Assembly: GCA_002726515.1 (NCBI GenBank)
Contig: PBTE01000138.1
Location: forward strand, 1-44,184
Source: Planctomycetaceae bacterium
GTDB taxonomy: Bacteria > Planctomycetota > Planctomycetia > Pirellulales > Pirellulaceae
Direction: 5' to 3'
DNA: 44,184 bases
Below the pieces are notes generated by a model. The model saw only the letters and a list, made by a program, of their open reading frames with translations, was not told where the DNA came from and made no database searches. Position numbers and translations under genes: made by a program. The stretch's first letter is position 1. Each line of letters begins with the position of its first letter. Positions 33,163 to 41,714 of the stretch are shown here, piece after piece.

Positions 33163-35841
33163 TTACCTGATCCGTGCCGAGTTGCTTGCTGGCCGTTTTG
33201 CCTGTTCCAAGACTTTTGCACGGTTGGCTTGGGCTAACATGTCTCGGAGTGTTTGGTCGTCCGGTCGCCGGCTCGAACACCACTCCAGGTGTTCGAGCGC
33301 CTCTGTCGCACGCGATGCCTCGAGCAAGTGTTGTCCAAGCAATTGCCGCGTAGCGAAGTGACTTGGCTCCGCCGCCACGGCGTTCTGCAAGGCGGAGATG
33401 GCTTCTTCCGTTGCGTTGATGGCAAAGTAGAACACACTCAACTGGCGCAGTGTGTCGGCCAACTCGTGGTGCTCTTGCTGGCGGCTTAACGCTTCTAGCT
33501 TTGGAATGGAATACTTCGCTATCGTTTGCGCTGATTCAATGTCTCCGAGTGAGGAATAGTGCGCGTATAGAGCGCGACGACCAGAAACATCGGGCTCGAA
33601 ACGATCCATCAGATCTTTAGGCGGTATGATCGCTGCGAGCTCGCGCAGGAGCCGATCGCGAACGTCCGTCTCTTGGTGGAAGGCTTGCTTCCAGAGGTCG
33701 AGAGCCCGCTCTATATCACCCTCTAGCAGCGCCTCCTGACCGGCCACGTACAGCACACGGCCGTCGTGGGGTCGGGTCGCAAGTGCTTGCTGGATGTAGG
33801 CAGTCTTTCGTTCGCCCACTGGACTCTCCAGAAAAGCGAGACTCGCCAGAAATGTGTAGCCCTCACCTTGTAACGGGCAAAGCGTGACGCCTCGCCTCGC
33901 GTGTTCAAGAGCTTTATCAATCCATCGTCGGTTCTCACCAACGGCGCGGTCGATCCACTGATTCATCGCGTTGCGTGTCGGAAATTGGGATGCGAGAGCC
34001 GCATCACGAATCTGCGAAAGAGGCATCGGATTCTCGGCCGTTAGTTGTTCGATATCAAACCGCTGAAGATAAACGCCAGCGAGGTGAACGTGCGCCCGCG
34101 CGTTCGTTGGATCTTGCGAAACGGTGTTCTCAAGATGGCGCTCCAAAGCAGCAAGTCGATCTAGATCCATTCGGTCAGACGTAAGGCCGCGTTCTTGACG
34201 GGCTACGCGGCGATACGCGTTCCAGGCCAATGCCGACTTGGCTGGGCCGTATGCCAGGCTTGTTGCCAGAATCGCCACTGTGGCGCAGACGACGCCGACT
34301 GCGCCGAAGCCGAGTTGTGGAATGGCTATCGTCTTGGACGAAGCCCGGACTGGAACCTGTTCCCGCTCTGTATCAAGCTCTTCCGCAATAAGATCTCGAA
34401 CGCGAAACGCAACCGCAATGAGCAGGATGGTCGTTGTCATGCAGGCGGGAATATACCAAACGAAATCGCCAAAGGAGTGCAGAACGCTCGCCACCACCCC
34501 CGGAATGAAGGCAACCGAAACTGCAGACAGTGCGGGCGGCACCGAGCCCCATACAGCCGCAACCGCCGCCCGGAAGATCATGACGATCCCAAGTAATACG
34601 AGCCCCGTGCCGATGAGCCCCGTCTCGACCAATAGCTGCATGTAGCTACTCTCACCATGTGTGAACTCGACATCAAAGTGTTCATCCAAATAGGCCGGAT
34701 AAATGTCTCGGTGTGTGCCAACCCCTGTTCCAAGCAGCCAGTAATCAGCGATGATCTTGGTATGTGAACTCCATAGCGCAGCTCTCCCACGCGAGAGCTC
34801 CTCCAGTGACTGCGATTGCTGAAGCGTGCCCAGTTTTCTGGCGAGTGGTTCGTATCCGAAGATGCCGAGCGAAAGCAGCATGAGTCCCGCGACGACTCCA
34901 ATCGCCAGCATGCCACGACGTCCGAGCATCTGTTTCCAGACGATGATTCCGAGTGCCAGAGACGACGCCGCGAGGATCGCGATAAAGCCGCCTCGGGAGA
35001 AAGTCAGCAAACCTGCGAACACCACGATACCGAAGCCGACCCACAATGACTGCGCTAGGGTCCCGTGGCTCGTCCAGAACGAACGCGGCTGCGTTCGTGA
35101 GAAGGATTGCCGGGTCTCACGCCTATCGCCGCTGAGAGTTGATATCCACCATAGAATGGGGCCGATTCCCAAGGCTAATAGCTGTGCAAGGTGGTTCTGA
35201 TTCTGGAAAGTTCCCTTGACAACATCCGAAGTTGTCCGCGACGGGTGTTCGAAGACCCAGAGGAACTTTCCGTTTCCCAGGAGGAACTGTAGCAGTGCGA
35301 CTACTGCCGCAAAGCAGGTAGCGCACGCAATGAGCTTCAAGAGTCGATGTACATCCTGCAGGGTATCTAGACGCTGATACGCAACAATGAACAACAGGGC
35401 ATACGCGACATACACGCCGAGTCCGATCCTCGTCGCCACTGGGTGAAGCGATACTTGTGTCCAGCTTCCGATGGTGAGAGAAGAATCGTTTGATGTAACC
35501 CATATAGGGAGGAGTTCGCCTATGCTGGGAGAGAGCAATTCCAACAAGGGCTGTGATAACGGGACCAGTTGCAGCATGAGCACGCCTAGGCCGGCGACCA
35601 ACAACCACTCGACTCGCGACCAGCGCCAGCTTTTGGTTTGAGATGTAGCTTGAAGCAGATACCACGCGATCGCGGTGCTAGATACGATAGCGATGAAGAC
35701 AAAGCGACCTAAAGGCCCCCTTCCCCCCATGAAGAGCGGCGCGATGAGTACGGAGGCCGCAATCCCAAGGTCAACAACAATACCGAGCCACTGCCGCCAC
35801 GGTCTCAGTACTTCGCGATCGCGAAACGAAGACTCCGACAT
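33163..35841 (-). CDS. O-antigen ligase/polymerase (Wzy_C) fused to TPR repeats
   Basis: Protein of 892 residues. The first ~530 residues hold about twelve membrane segments and the O-antigen ligase core: GLLTFSRGGFIAIL, DYWLLGTGVGTHRDIYPAY and THGESSYMQLLVETGLIG. The last ~330 residues are soluble and hold TPR-like helical repeats, for example ALATRPHDGRVLYVAGQEAL and LGQHLLEASRATEALEHLEW. The TPR part is probably periplasmic and may bind chain or envelope partners. The stop codon TAA lies inside the IS66 tip; across the repaired site the original stop would be TAG at the same codon (30370-30372), so the protein is full length. Confidence 0.85.
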   Translation of the reverse strand: MSESSFRDREVLRPWRQWLGIVVDLGIAASVLIAPLFMGGRGPLGRFVFIAIVSSTAIAWYLLQATSQTKSWRWSRVEWLLVAGLGVLMLQLVPLSQPLLELLSPSIGELLPIWVTSNDSSLTIGSWTQVSLHPVATRIGLGVYVAYALLFIVAYQRLDTLQDVHRLLKLIACATCFAAVVALLQFLLGNGKFLWVFEHPSRTTSDVVKGTFQNQNHLAQLLALGIGPILWWISTLSGDRRETRQSFSRTQPRSFWTSHGTLAQSLWVGFGIVVFAGLLTFSRGGFIAILAASSLALGIIVWKQMLGRRGMLAIGVVAGLMLLSLGIFGYEPLARKLGTLQQSQSLEELSRGRAALWSSHTKIIADYWLLGTGVGTHRDIYPAYLDEHFDVEFTHGESSYMQLLVETGLIGTGLVLLGIVMIFRAAVAAVWGSVPPALSAVSVAFIPGVVASVLHSFGDFVWYIPACMTTTILLIAVAFRVRDLIAEELDTEREQVPVRASSKTIAIPQLGFGAVGVVCATVAILATSLAYGPAKSALAWNAYRRVARQERGLTSDRMDLDRLAALERHLENTVSQDPTNARAHVHLAGVYLQRFDIEQLTAENPMPLSQIRDAALASQFPTRNAMNQWIDRAVGENRRWIDKALEHARRGVTLCPLQGEGYTFLASLAFLESPVGERKTAYIQQALATRPHDGRVLYVAGQEALLEGDIERALDLWKQAFHQETDVRDRLLRELAAIIPPKDLMDRFEPDVSGRRALYAHYSSLGDIESAQTIAKYSIPKLEALSRQQEHHELADTLRQLSVFYFAINATEEAISALQNAVAAEPSHFATRQLLGQHLLEASRATEALEHLEWCSSRRPDDQTLRDMLAQANRAKVLEQAKRPASNSARIR
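33167..33177. repeat. Right direct repeat at the IS66 insertion
   Basis: Second copy of CTGATCCGTGC. It codes for the last residues (Ala-Arg-Ile-Arg) of the TPR ligase on the - strand. The copy at 30374-30384 carries the same codons and is followed by TAG. Confidence 0.85.
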
Positions 35842-36009
35842 CTAAAGGCTCCCCCGTTCATGAGTTCAGGTTTCGCTTATCGTTACCGAACAGTAAGCGC
35901 AGCGTTCAGCATGAAGAGGGGATGTTAGTAAAACGCGGCAGCGCAACAAAGACCAAGATTTGGCCAGCTAGCGTCAGATGGCAAGCCGATTCGCTTGTTG
36001 ACCCGATCG

Positions 36010-38343
36010 TCATGCCGCGCGCCGAGGTTGTATCGAATCGGAAGCTGAAGTCTGAATGTCATCTTCGTCTTCCTCATCCATACCGTACCCGTCGTCATAG
36101 CCGTAGCCATAGCCGTAACCATAGCCATAACCTCCGTAGTACCCACTGCTATCATCGCCAACTCGGTTCGGGACAACGCCGATCAGGTTGACACCCATCG
36201 ACAACAGCTGCTCTGCAGCGCGCAACACGAGTCGACGATGATTCTTTTCGGGCTGAACAACAAGCATGATTCCATCGACCAGGCGACCGACGACGGCCGC
36301 ATCACTAGCAGCCATCACAGGTGGACAATCGATGAGCACCTGGTCGTAATGCGTTTCAGCCCAAGCGATCACATCAACGAAGCGCGAGTCAGTTAACAGC
36401 TCTACGGGATTGGGCGGCTTGGGACCGCATACCAAGACGTCTAGTCCGTCTACACCAGCCGCCTGAATCCGCTCTTCGCACATCGCTGGCACTTCGTCAT
36501 TTCCGCGAAGTATATCCGACAGCCCGGCAACTCCGCGCAGTTGGAACAACTTCGTCAAGCCGGGCCGGCGCAGATCGCAATCGATCAACAGTGTCCGTTT
36601 GCCCGCTTGGGCGTACGAGACAGCTAGATTCGTCAGAACGGTTGTCTTGCCATCACTCGGCTCAGAACTCGTGATGGCAATCCGCTGCAGATCCTGTCCC
36701 GAAAACGCTAGCGTCGTGCGAAGTGTGCGGAACGCTTCGCTTTCTACCGCCCCTGCCGCAACATGCACTTGCAACGACTCGGCTCCTTCATTACCAGCAA
36801 CCGTAAGTCTTCGCACCATCGCCAAAACGGGGACACCTAGTTGGTCCCGCAATTCATCCGGAGACCGGAAACGATCATCGACCAAGTCCATCACATAAAC
36901 GAGTGCGCAGCCGATTCCAAGTCCGCCTATTAATGACAAGATTCCTGTCAGAGCCAATCGCGGGGAGACTGGCCGTTCGTTAGCTTTGGGTTCGTTCACC
37001 ATGGATACGCGGACGTCGCCACCTTCGCTATTCAGATCGACATTAGCAATCCGGTCGAGCAGCATGTCATGTACATTGCTCAATCTCTGCACTTGGCTCT
37101 CAACAATGCTCAACTCCGCATGGCGATCGTTGAGGCGAATGGCACTGGCCTCGGCTGCGACGTACTCACGTTCAAGATCCGCTTCCAGTTCCCATGTTTT
37201 GCTCAATCGCTCTTCAACCATGCCGAGTAGCATCGGCGCCATCTGCTCACTTTGAACGCCATCCAGCCGACGGTTGACATTCGCTTGAAACTCTTGAATG
37301 TGCTGCTCGGCGTTCCGGATGTTACGTACAAGTTCCTGTACTTCCGGATGCGTCGGGCCTAGATAGTCGCGGGCCGTGTCGAGACGAGCGCGATCCGCGA
37401 GTAGTTTTCGTTCGACGCTGTTAACGAGGTCCGTAGCTTCCGGACTTAAGCCAAGTCCGCTCATGACTAATTGTCGGCCAACAAGGGGCTCGAGATCGAT
37501 CATGTGTTGCCGCAAGTCGCTGCCATTACGAACTGCCATGCGCACTGCGCCAAGTGACGCCTCTAGCTGCATGCGTTCCTGTTGGACCTCTACTAGAGCG
37601 TTGTTGAGAGTAATGACTCGCTGCACCATCGGGTGTACAACCGTCGTCGAACCCTCAGTACCAAGGGCACCAACAGCACGCTTGAGCGAGAGCATCTCTT
37701 GTTGCTTTGCCTGTAGTTCTTGTTCTTTCGCCACCCGCTCCTTCTCGAGAATCGAAACTATCTCGACGGAGACATCGGTATGGTTTTCCTTCATGAACTC
37801 GATGTAGGAGTCAACGACGGCATCGACGACTGCCTCAGCAGCGTGTGGGGACTTGGAGCGGTAATTCAACTCAACGATATTGGTCCGTCGGAGCCCGCTC
37901 GCGGACAGGTTTGCGCGGAGAGCGTCGATCCACTTGTCTCGCGGCAATCCCGCGAGATCGATCCGCGCCTCGGCAGGTGATTTCAGGAGCCTTTGGATCG
38001 CCCCATCAAGTACGACGGCGCTGGAAAACAGACGCTCGTAGGTCGGAATCAAGGCGTCTTGCTGGGCGTTCGGCATCATCGTTGAGTTGAGGATGTCGGT
38101 TCCGGTTTGCGTGATCAACAGCGAAGCCGTCGCCGCATAAACCCGACTCGCCCTGTAGTAGTAGAGGCCACCAAGTAAGGCTGAGACTACCACGCAGGTA
38201 ATGACGTATGACCGCCTGTAATACACGACCCGCAAGAACTTCGCGACAGCTTGAACCGCTTCAGCAGCGCCGTCTTGGGGATCATGCAGCTCGTCGAACG
38301 AATGCGGCGGACTCACAGCTCTCAGTTCTGGCGTCTGGCTCAT
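36010..38343 (-). CDS. Wzc-like polysaccharide co-polymerase and BY-type tyrosine autokinase
   Basis: Inner-membrane protein of 777 residues. The N-terminal Wzz-type domain has a first membrane helix near residues 45-65 and a second near 460-480, with long periplasmic coiled-coil stretches between. The C-terminal BY-kinase domain has Walker A SSEPSDGKTTVL (near 560), the Walker A' LLIDCDLRRPG and Walker B VLIDCPPVM. The tail from about 730 is a tyrosine cluster of Gly-Tyr repeats, then an acidic stretch, then PRRAA. It controls chain length and export with the Wza-like protein, and is a probable target of the CpsB-type phosphatase. It starts 23 bases after wza. Confidence 0.93.
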   Translation of the reverse strand: MSQTPELRAVSPPHSFDELHDPQDGAAEAVQAVAKFLRVVYYRRSYVITCVVVSALLGGLYYYRASRVYAATASLLITQTGTDILNSTMMPNAQQDALIPTYERLFSSAVVLDGAIQRLLKSPAEARIDLAGLPRDKWIDALRANLSASGLRRTNIVELNYRSKSPHAAEAVVDAVVDSYIEFMKENHTDVSVEIVSILEKERVAKEQELQAKQQEMLSLKRAVGALGTEGSTTVVHPMVQRVITLNNALVEVQQERMQLEASLGAVRMAVRNGSDLRQHMIDLEPLVGRQLVMSGLGLSPEATDLVNSVERKLLADRARLDTARDYLGPTHPEVQELVRNIRNAEQHIQEFQANVNRRLDGVQSEQMAPMLLGMVEERLSKTWELEADLEREYVAAEASAIRLNDRHAELSIVESQVQRLSNVHDMLLDRIANVDLNSEGGDVRVSMVNEPKANERPVSPRLALTGILSLIGGLGIGCALVYVMDLVDDRFRSPDELRDQLGVPVLAMVRRLTVAGNEGAESLQVHVAAGAVESEAFRTLRTTLAFSGQDLQRIAITSSEPSDGKTTVLTNLAVSYAQAGKRTLLIDCDLRRPGLTKLFQLRGVAGLSDILRGNDEVPAMCEERIQAAGVDGLDVLVCGPKPPNPVELLTDSRFVDVIAWAETHYDQVLIDCPPVMAASDAAVVGRLVDGIMLVVQPEKNHRRLVLRAAEQLLSMGVNLIGVVPNRVGDDSSGYYGGYGYGYGYGYGYDDGYGMDEEDEDDIQTSASDSIQPRRAA
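36097..36141 (-). repeat. Hexamer repeat coding the Tyr-rich tail of the Wzc-like kinase
   Basis: On the coding strand a six-base unit GGNTAY is repeated about seven times in a row, giving Gly-Tyr repeats. The third positions vary between copies, so it is not a fresh perfect array. Changes in unit number would add or remove phosphorylatable tyrosines without a frameshift. Confidence 0.8.
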
Positions 38344-38366
38344 CGGAATTCTCTAGGTCTTGATAA

Positions 38367-39479
38367 TCAGAGTCCCGGGATCGCGGCCGAGAAACCAAAG
38401 CGGATGAATTCGCGGACGGTGCCGACAACAAACGTCGTCGTCGTCTCCTCGACGCTGATCACGTCGCTGGCGGCCAAGCGAATATTCGAGGCGTTATCCC
38501 GCTTTGCCGCTCGAACGGAAGCCTGGATCACAACAGGAGTTGACTGACCTGGAGCCCGGCGAATGATGTGCACCTTGTCAGCCAGTTCCAGCGTTCGTCC
38601 TCCACCTAGGGCGATCGCGTCGAGTAATCGGAGCTCCTGCTCCGTCGGCATTTCGTATTGGCCGGACTTCTTCACCAGCCCGATGACATGCACGAAGCGT
38701 TTCGGTTTCTTCATCACCATCACGGTCGAGCCGTCTTCGAGGCGATAGTCTCGTTGTTGACCAACAGCGACCTGTTCGAGATCGATCCGCTCAGCCCGAG
38801 GGGGCGTCGCTGCCGCGACATTCCCGTTGTACGACGCTGGAGTGACTTGCCGTGGCGGCCTCCGAATCTCGACGATTGTGCCAGCTTCCTCACTCAAGCC
38901 GCCCGCCATGACGATCGAAGAGAGCACGTCGCAACTGGATGCAGGCAACTCGTGCGTTCCCGGCTCCTCGACCGCCCCAACCACGGTGATGCGATTCGTG
39001 CGACGCTGCGTCAGAATGACGGACACGTTCGGTGAAATATATTTGCCGCGCCGAATGCTCTCACTCCGCACAGCAAGTTCGGCTTGTGTCAGTTCAAGTC
39101 CCGCTACGACGACCGGACCGACGAGCGGAACGTTGATCGCACCATCATCCGTGACTCTCCCCTTCCAGACGGCCGGCGTGCCCTTTTCGATTCCGGTAAC
39201 GATCGAGACTTCAACGACGTCGCCTGGGTACAAAACTTGGCTGTTGCTCGTCGCTTGGGCAAGCTGCGACAAATCAACGTTTTGCAGGTTGCCGTACCGA
39301 GGCGCGGCGAACTGGGGTGGAAGAGAGCTGGCTTGATAGAGACCTGCCTGCTGACAGCCCGCTGCCGCAAGCAGGCACAAACAAGCGAGTAGAAGCTGTC
39401 GTGATCGCAGTCTGCGTGTCGAACGCCAAACCATCGCTAGGCCCATCTTCAAGTCGTGTTGCTCGTCTTGCCGTTCCAT
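38367..39479 (-). CDS. Wza-like polysaccharide export lipoprotein
   Basis: Outer-membrane export protein of up to 370 residues. A basic n-region and a hydrophobic core lead to a lipobox (LLAAAGCQQ), so it is probably a lipoprotein. The polysaccharide-export domain follows (LYPGDVVEVSIV, DGAINVPLVGPVVVAGLEL). Two SLBB-type domains come after it (ITVVGAVEEPGTHELP, FVHVIGLVKKSGQYEMP). The start is uncertain: ATG at 39479, 39446 and 39434 all leave a usable signal peptide. It lies 17 bases after the fourth paralogous envelope gene and directly upstream of wzc. Confidence 0.92.
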   Translation of the reverse strand: MERQDEQHDLKMGLAMVWRSTRRLRSRQLLLACLCLLAAAGCQQAGLYQASSLPPQFAAPRYGNLQNVDLSQLAQATSNSQVLYPGDVVEVSIVTGIEKGTPAVWKGRVTDDGAINVPLVGPVVVAGLELTQAELAVRSESIRRGKYISPNVSVILTQRRTNRITVVGAVEEPGTHELPASSCDVLSSIVMAGGLSEEAGTIVEIRRPPRQVTPASYNGNVAAATPPRAERIDLEQVAVGQQRDYRLEDGSTVMVMKKPKRFVHVIGLVKKSGQYEMPTEQELRLLDAIALGGGRTLELADKVHIIRRAPGQSTPVVIQASVRAAKRDNASNIRLAASDVISVEETTTTFVVGTVREFIRFGFSAAIPGL

Positions 39480-39496
39480 GGAGGCCCGGGCGTCGC

Positions 39497-40015
39497 TTAG
39501 CTCGCGCTGTCTCTCGAGTTATGAATCGCGATGGGGATCGCGATGGCAGCCGCGATCACGAGACCGATGAGAACGGGACCAGACAGGAAATCCGCGATCG
39601 GACGCTGCCCTCGTTGAATCTGCTGGTTCGGAGTCAGCAGGACGCGCTTGGAAGCTGTCGGCGGTGCAGTCCCGTGCGTCCAGCATCGCACAGCTATGTC
39701 CGCGTCCTCAGCCGCCAACCGAATCACCCCGGCTTGGACATTCGTCAATCGGAAACGTCCCTCGGAATCGGTCTTTGTCTCAGATCCGCGGTTGGCAACA
39801 ACTCGGACTAATACGCCAGCCTTGGTTTGCCCTTCGGAGCCATACAATTGTCCAGAGAGCGAGTGATCGGCACCCAATTCGACATCGAGGACCGAAGCTT
39901 GCGGAGTTGCGGCTCTGTCGTTCGGAGGCGCGGCTGACACGGCATTGGAATGCGTAAGACTCGATATGGTAAAGGCGAACAGAACGCCCCATGACGTGTT
40001 TCGGTATAGTTTCAT
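39497..40015 (-). CDS. Secreted carboxypeptidase-regulatory-like protein, paralog 4
   Basis: Protein of 172 residues: signal peptide (about 1-28), a small beta domain, and a C-terminal hydrophobic helix (about 145-163). DSEGRFRLTNVQAGV is the carboxypeptidase regulatory-like (CarboxypepD_reg) signature. RCWTHGTAPPTASKRVLL is the R-x-W...APP motif shared by all four paralogs, and the tail ends DSAS. It is the most divergent of the four and lies just before wza, probably in the same transcript. The function is unknown; an envelope scaffold or polysaccharide-anchoring protein is a guess. Confidence 0.8.
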   Translation of the reverse strand: MKLYRNTSWGVLFAFTISSLTHSNAVSAAPPNDRAATPQASVLDVELGADHSLSGQLYGSEGQTKAGVLVRVVANRGSETKTDSEGRFRLTNVQAGVIRLAAEDADIAVRCWTHGTAPPTASKRVLLTPNQQIQRGQRPIADFLSGPVLIGLVIAAAIAIPIAIHNSRDSAS

Positions 40016-40207
40016 TCAATCGCTCCATCAGCGCCAAGCTTCGTCCAGATGGCGGTGCGAATACCGCGAAGAGTCCGGACAGCCACCACCAGAAGGTGTG
40101 AAGCGGCGGGATAGTAGCGAAAACCCAAGCAGGGAAAAAGATCAGTTGCGAAAGGCGAGTGCAGGCATTGAGAGCTGCCTCGCGTCTGTTGGACTGTCCA
40201 AGAAGAG

Positions 40208-40235
40208 AAGCGAGCCCCGAATAACTGCGGGGCTC
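40208..40235 (-). terminator. Rho-independent terminator after paralog 3
   Basis: A perfect 10-base-pair stem (GCGAGCCCCG/CGGGGCTCGC) with an 8-base loop. On the - strand it is followed by TTCTCTTCTT. It lies about 30 bases after the paralog 3 stop codon. Confidence 0.85.
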
Positions 40236-40263
40236 GCGTCGATTTTGTTGAATTGGTCGTCCT

Positions 40264-40767
40264 CTAGCTTGCGTCGTCATCGACAGCCAGCGGAATGGCG
40301 ATTGCCGCTGCGACGATCGCCGCGAGCACCCACGGGTTCGCCAGCCATGAGAAGTGGTTGGCCCACCCTCCGCCACCGTGAAGTTGCCCACGAACCACCG
40401 TCTCGTCGTTAACAAGTAGGGCTTGTTCCGCAGCGGCGGGAGGAGCGGTGTTCGGTGCCCAGAAGCGATAGACGACGCCGGTCTGTGCAGTTTGAATCCC
40501 AAAAACACCGGCCTTCAAGCCACGGACTTCAAAACGCCCCTCGGCATCGGTCGCTGCCAGTGCCACCGGTTCGCCGTCAGATACGACTGCGAGACGAACG
40601 CCAGCTTGCGGAACTGCTTGTCCATCGACGATCTGGCCGACCAGTCGCCCGCCAGGCTGAAGCGCGACATCTTGGATGGGAGCTGCGGCGCGCGCAAACT
40701 GCCCGCCGAGTAAACCCATACATGCCAGCCCGACGGTGAACGTCTTTAGTACTTTCGCGATTCTCAT
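40264..40767 (-). CDS. Secreted carboxypeptidase-regulatory-like protein, paralog 3
   Basis: Protein of 167 residues: signal peptide ending near FARAAA, then DVALQPGGRLVGQIV, TDAEGRFEVRGLKAGVFGI and RFWAPNTAPPAAAEQALL. A glycine-rich linker (HGGGGW) leads to a hydrophobic helix, and the tail reads VDDDAS. ATG 40767 has AGGG about eight bases upstream; the open frame continues to 40914 but without a site. It shares every landmark with the paralogs on both sides. A strong terminator follows, so paralog 4 and wza probably depend on another promoter or on read-through. The function is unknown. Confidence 0.85.
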   Translation of the reverse strand: MRIAKVLKTFTVGLACMGLLGGQFARAAAPIQDVALQPGGRLVGQIVDGQAVPQAGVRLAVVSDGEPVALAATDAEGRFEVRGLKAGVFGIQTAQTGVVYRFWAPNTAPPAAAEQALLVNDETVVRGQLHGGGGWANHFSWLANPWVLAAIVAAAIAIPLAVDDDAS

Positions 40768-40953
40768 GCTATTACCCTGCGTCGAGAGATTGTCTGTGTT
40801 GCGACAAGAAGTAACAATCGGAGATTCACCGGCCCAACTACAACGAAAAACTGGGAAACGAACACCTTTTGCCGTTGGAACACATCTGACATTGAGAGCG
40901 CAGACAGGATCCACCGACTAGGGAATCCTGCGAAGTTATAGAGATCGTGCGTG

Positions 40954-41502
40954 CTAGCTGGCGTCATCGTCAATCGAAAGTGCGATGATGGTGCCAATAA
41001 CGCCAACTACGAGAAGCGCTCCAATCCCATGCTTCCCAAGACCAAGATGGTGGCCGTTTCCATGCAACAGATCATGTACGCGCTCCTGACCTCGAACAGT
41101 TAGTTCATTGGGAACCAACAAGATTCCTTCGGCTGCCGAGGGTGGAGCGGCATTTGAATTCCAAGCTCGCACAAGTGCGGCCGACTTTCCGCTAGCAACG
41201 ACATAGACGCCGCTCTTTAATCCGGTCACCGCAAAAGCGCCAGAGTCATCGGTTACTGTTCGAGCAACTTCTCGATCGCCTTGTCGAATGCTGACAATTG
41301 TGTCAGCCTTGCCGATCGCGTCTTGGTTGACGACTTGTCCGCGAATTGTGCCACCTTGCCCGAGCGCAAGGTCAATAGTAACAGCAGCTTGTCGAACGCC
41401 GCTGACAGCGTCCGCAGCGTGAGCAATCGCCTCAGGCGGCAGTAGGAGTCCGAACGTACTCAGGGCAACGGCTGCCCCCGTAATGAATTGCTTTAGTCTC
41501 AT
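40954..41502 (-). CDS. Secreted carboxypeptidase-regulatory-like protein, paralog 2
   Basis: Protein of 182 residues: signal peptide (about 1-30), DLALGQGGTIRGQVV, TDDSGAFAVTGLKSGVYVV, then RAWNSNAAPPSAAEGILLVP and LTVRGQERVHDLL. A His/Gly-rich linker (HGNGHHLGLGKHG) leads to the C-terminal hydrophobic helix and the tail IDDDAS. AGGTAGGG precedes the ATG. The His-rich linker could bind metal, but that is speculation. It starts after the terminator of paralog 1, so it probably has its own promoter in 41503-41640. Confidence 0.85.
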   Translation of the reverse strand: MRLKQFITGAAVALSTFGLLLPPEAIAHAADAVSGVRQAAVTIDLALGQGGTIRGQVVNQDAIGKADTIVSIRQGDREVARTVTDDSGAFAVTGLKSGVYVVASGKSAALVRAWNSNAAPPSAAEGILLVPNELTVRGQERVHDLLHGNGHHLGLGKHGIGALLVVGVIGTIIALSIDDDAS

Positions 41503-41645
41503 CGTCCAACCCTACCTGGTTTGCGTGTGAAGACATCTGACGCGCCAACGACCTCAACAACTATCGGACCTGTACTTTCCCATTATTCAAACTTACCGCG
41601 CTAGCCGGCAGACTCTCCCTATCTTTGCTCTTCTGCTTGTTACAT

Positions 41646-41683
41646 AAAAAAATCGGCCCTCGTCCTGCCAGACGAGAGTCGAT
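41646..41683 (-). terminator. Rho-independent terminator after paralog 1
   Basis: On the - strand a 13-base stem (41671-41683 with 41652-41664; one mismatch and one G-U pair) and a 6-base loop are followed by seven T. It lies 31 bases after the paralog 1 stop codon and should end the cpsB-led transcript. Confidence 0.85.
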
Positions 41684-41714
41684 TCTTGGAAGAAAACCGC
41701 TGAGCTTTGCTAGC

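Larger units (their letters stand above)
30385..33166. mobile_element. Complete IS66-family insertion sequence
   Basis: A 2782-bp element with tnpA, tnpB and tnpC on the - strand. The tips are inverted repeats starting GTAAGCGTTCAC, typical of IS66; about 19 of the first 21 bases match (30385-30405 against 33146-33166). Direct repeats flank both ends and all three genes look intact, so the insertion appears recent. It sits at the stop codon of the upstream TPR ligase gene. Confidence 0.95.
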
